DNA of 64,000 nt, from contig JBMFVV010000002.1 in assembly GCA_049965815.1 (NCBI GenBank), positions 1 to 64,000 of the forward strand. Direction: 5' to 3'. Every line of letters begins with the position of its first letter. Positions within the stretch are counted from its first letter, which is position 1. The stretch is from GCA-001856825 sp049965815 (GTDB taxonomy: Archaea; Thermoplasmatota; Thermoplasmata; Thermoplasmatales; GCA-001856825). This document shows, in pieces, positions 62,323 to 64,000 of the stretch. Made by a program: the position numbers and the translations under genes. A model generated the notes under the pieces. That model was not told the origin of the DNA. It searched no databases and saw nothing but the letters and a program-made list of their open reading frames with translations.

Positions 62323-63240
62323 TCATTCGAGAGAGTAGTCGTGAGTGATCACCTCCTTTATATCTATATCAACCGGGCAATCCTCAACACATCTGTTGCA
62401 GCCAGTGCATAGGAACTCATCCTTGGATTTCTTGAAATAAACAAACTTGTGATAAAATCTCTGCCTCAATCTCTCATCCAGACCGTTCCTGATGTTTCCA
62501 GCTGATGACGAAGTGAATCCCGAGAGAATGCATGAATCCCATTCTCTTTTTCTTTCATCCCCATCGTCATAGAGATCAAAGCAATAGCAAGTGGGGCAGG
62601 AATAGTTGCAGGCTCCGCAAGAAATGCATCTAGATGCAAACTCCTTCCAGAGTGGGGAATTCCACTTGATCCTATTTTCCAAACCGTCTACATTGAGAGC
62701 TGGCATCATTGAGTTGAATCTATCCTTGAACTCCGTGAAGTATGTTCCATCCTCGTTCCTGTAATCACTGAAGTATCCGTTGTATTTGTCAGAAACCATT
62801 ATGTGGTACTGATCGCCCTCTCTTAGTACCTGAATATCGTATTCGTCAAGAACAGGTCCACCAAAAGACGAACAGAATCCTCCCTCACAGGGGGTATTAC
62901 AGACGAAATTGACGAAGAGTGTTTTCTTTCGTCTTTCAGTATAGAATGGATCTTTGTTGAGTACCTGCCTGTCCATTAAATAGAATCCTTTGAGGTCACA
63001 GCTTTTGATGCCAAACACAGCCCTCTTTTCCTGTTCCTCAAGGAACAAAACGTTCTCATTCCTCTTGATGAGGAATTCTTTAGGTGCATATCTTGATTTT
63101 TTCTCTGAAATTTCATCTAGACTATTTGCCCTATCAAAAATAACTTCCCCTTCTCTTTCAACCGCTCCATATGCCTCAAAGTCTTTAGAGATTGCAGTGA
63201 AAACTTTGCCCATTTCTTCTTTGCTCAGTATATAGTTCAA
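62323..63240 (-). CDS. [4Fe-4S] electron-transfer subunit, sulfhydrogenase-beta (HydB/AsrA)-like
   Basis: 305 residues. A helical N-terminal domain with VFGIKSCDLKGF and FVNFVCNTPCEGGFC precedes two ferredoxin-type cluster motifs: CISCGACNYSCPTC and CTGCNRCVEDCPVD. This matches HydB/AsrA proteins that link a catalytic subunit to a flavin subunit. The TTG start overlaps the stop of the molybdopterin subunit gene. Confidence 0.9.
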   Translation of the reverse strand: MNYILSKEEMGKVFTAISKDFEAYGAVEREGEVIFDRANSLDEISEKKSRYAPKEFLIKRNENVLFLEEQEKRAVFGIKSCDLKGFYLMDRQVLNKDPFYTERRKKTLFVNFVCNTPCEGGFCSSFGGPVLDEYDIQVLREGDQYHIMVSDKYNGYFSDYRNEDGTYFTEFKDRFNSMMPALNVDGLENRIKWNSPLWKEFASRCISCGACNYSCPTCYCFDLYDDGDERKREWDSCILSGFTSSSAGNIRNGLDERLRQRFYHKFVYFKKSKDEFLCTGCNRCVEDCPVDIDIKEVITHDYSLE

Positions 63241-64000
63241 GTTAACACCCTCACTGCAACTACCTTGAACTCCGGAATCTTTGAAAGCTGGTCAAGATTC
63301 TTTCCCACAAGCCTGTTGACTCTGGACTCATCATAATGGAATGGTACAAATACAATCCCTGGAGGTACCTTGTCTGTTATCCGCGCCTTAGTCTTTATTG
63401 TTCCATGTCTTGATTCAATTGTTACGTTTTGTGAATTCCTGATTCCAAGCCTTTTTGCATCGACTGCATTTATCTCTGCATACGGTTCTGGAGACTCCCT
63501 CTCCAGGATGTCTGACCTTCTACTCATTGTGCCAGAATGATACTGGAAGTAATTTCTGCCAGTAGTCATGATCATATTGTATTTTTCGTCCACCGCTTCA
63601 GCGGGAGGTCCGTAGACAACCGGAACGAACTTAGCCTTTCCCAGGGGAAACGTCTTGGTGTGTAAAATCTCTGTACCTTCCGGGTTTTCGGCGTTTATAG
63701 GCCACTGCTTCCCTATTGGGTAGATGTTTTCGTAAGTAGCGCCGGAATATCCGGGAATTGCCTGGCGAATTTCATCAAAAATTTCTCTCGGAGATTCATA
63801 CCCTGAAATGCCAGCAACCCTCTTCCCTATTTCATTCAATATCCACCAATCTGGTTTGGCTTCCCCGGGGCTTGTATAAACAGCGTTGACCTTTTGAATC
63901 CTTCTCTCTGTATTCGTGAAAGTTCCCTCTTTCTCGAGGGAGGTTGATGCTGGAAGTACTATGTCTGCCGCTCCAGCAGTAAGCGTCATGAATATGTCCT
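63237..64000 (-). CDS. Formate dehydrogenase-like molybdopterin oxidoreductase (partial)
   Basis: The C-terminal ~254 residues; the N-terminal part lies beyond 64000. ADIVLPASTSLEKEGTFTNTERR and DWWILNEIGKRVAG are typical of FdhA/NarB/NuoG-type enzymes, and the final part (MTTGRNYFQYHSGTMSRRS, AEINAVDAKRLGI, VFVPFHYDESRVNRL) is the dinucleotide-binding domain. In combination with HydB- and HydG-like subunits it would form a soluble formate:NAD(P) or ferredoxin-linked complex. The active-site residue (Cys or SeCys) is out of view. Confidence 0.9.
   Translation of the reverse strand, partial: DIFMTLTAGAADIVLPASTSLEKEGTFTNTERRIQKVNAVYTSPGEAKPDWWILNEIGKRVAGISGYESPREIFDEIRQAIPGYSGATYENIYPIGKQWPINAENPEGTEILHTKTFPLGKAKFVPVVYGPPAEAVDEKYNMIMTTGRNYFQYHSGTMSRRSDILERESPEPYAEINAVDAKRLGIRNSQNVTIESRHGTIKTKARITDKVPPGIVFVPFHYDESRVNRLVGKNLDQLSKIPEFKVVAVRVLT

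Overview
The window looks like a chromosome segment from a Thermoplasmatales-type euryarchaeon. The evidence is a set of archaeal information-processing genes: SecE, Spt5, ribosomal L11, L1, L10, L12 and S17e, PriS, Alba, aIF2-beta with a TRAM tail, TgtA and a CTP-type riboflavin kinase. Several genes start at or within a few bases of the predicted transcription start, about 22-27 bases below an A/T-rich TATA box, so leaderless transcripts seem common. Genes inside operons instead carry GAGGTGAT-like ribosome binding sites or ATGA overlaps. No CRISPR array, rRNA gene or replication initiator was seen. All calls rest on reading the sequence and on recalled family motifs; no database search was run.

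Region by region. 0-8.4 kb is loosely packed: tRNA-Gln(UUG), an acyl-CoA dehydrogenase, a copper protein gene broken by an 11-bp tandem duplication, tRNA-Leu(UAA), a decayed stretch, an alpha/beta hydrolase, CbiZ, an SDR enzyme and small genes of unknown role. 8.4-21.3 kb carries an ArsA/Get3-type ATPase, an FMN reductase, a PNPOx-UbiA fusion, phosphoglucose/phosphomannose isomerase, a second acyl-CoA dehydrogenase, superoxide dismutase, a lone TnpB element, and a glycosyltransferase/phosphodiesterase/MFS cassette. 21.3-25.9 kb (minus) is the operon ftsZ-secE-spt5-rpl11-rpl1-rpl10-rpl12, with a 50-residue membrane protein at its end. 26-30 kb holds asparaginase/isoaspartyl peptidase, pyrBI and the operon aIF2-beta/PIN/riboflavin kinase.

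30-31.4 kb contains a ribbon-helix-helix regulator next to a short FtsZ-like GTPase, resembling the haloarchaeal cdrS-ftsZ2 pair; the DNA upstream carries repeats. 31.4-37 kb carries a nitrilase, a large membrane protein, Sua5, and an RHH/AlkP-family/APS kinase operon. 37.5-45.6 kb carries Alba with a terminator, archaeosine TgtA, a GNAT protein, and a minus-strand operon purS-purL-purQ-membrane protein-priS-rps17e. 45.6-51.5 kb holds three transporters: an MFS carrier fused to a PhoU-like DUF47 domain, a ClC protein with CBS domains, and an APC permease.

51.7-64 kb is a molybdenum/tungsten island. It contains an ArsA-like ATPase, moaC and moaB, then a minus-strand operon modA-modB-modC-moeA-moeA/PBP for oxyanion uptake and metal insertion. 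Divergent from it is a tungsten-type aldehyde:ferredoxin oxidoreductase. Last comes the end of a formate-dehydrogenase-like catalytic subunit followed by HydB-like and HydG-like electron-transfer subunits. Together these genes take up Mo/W, build the cofactor and use it.
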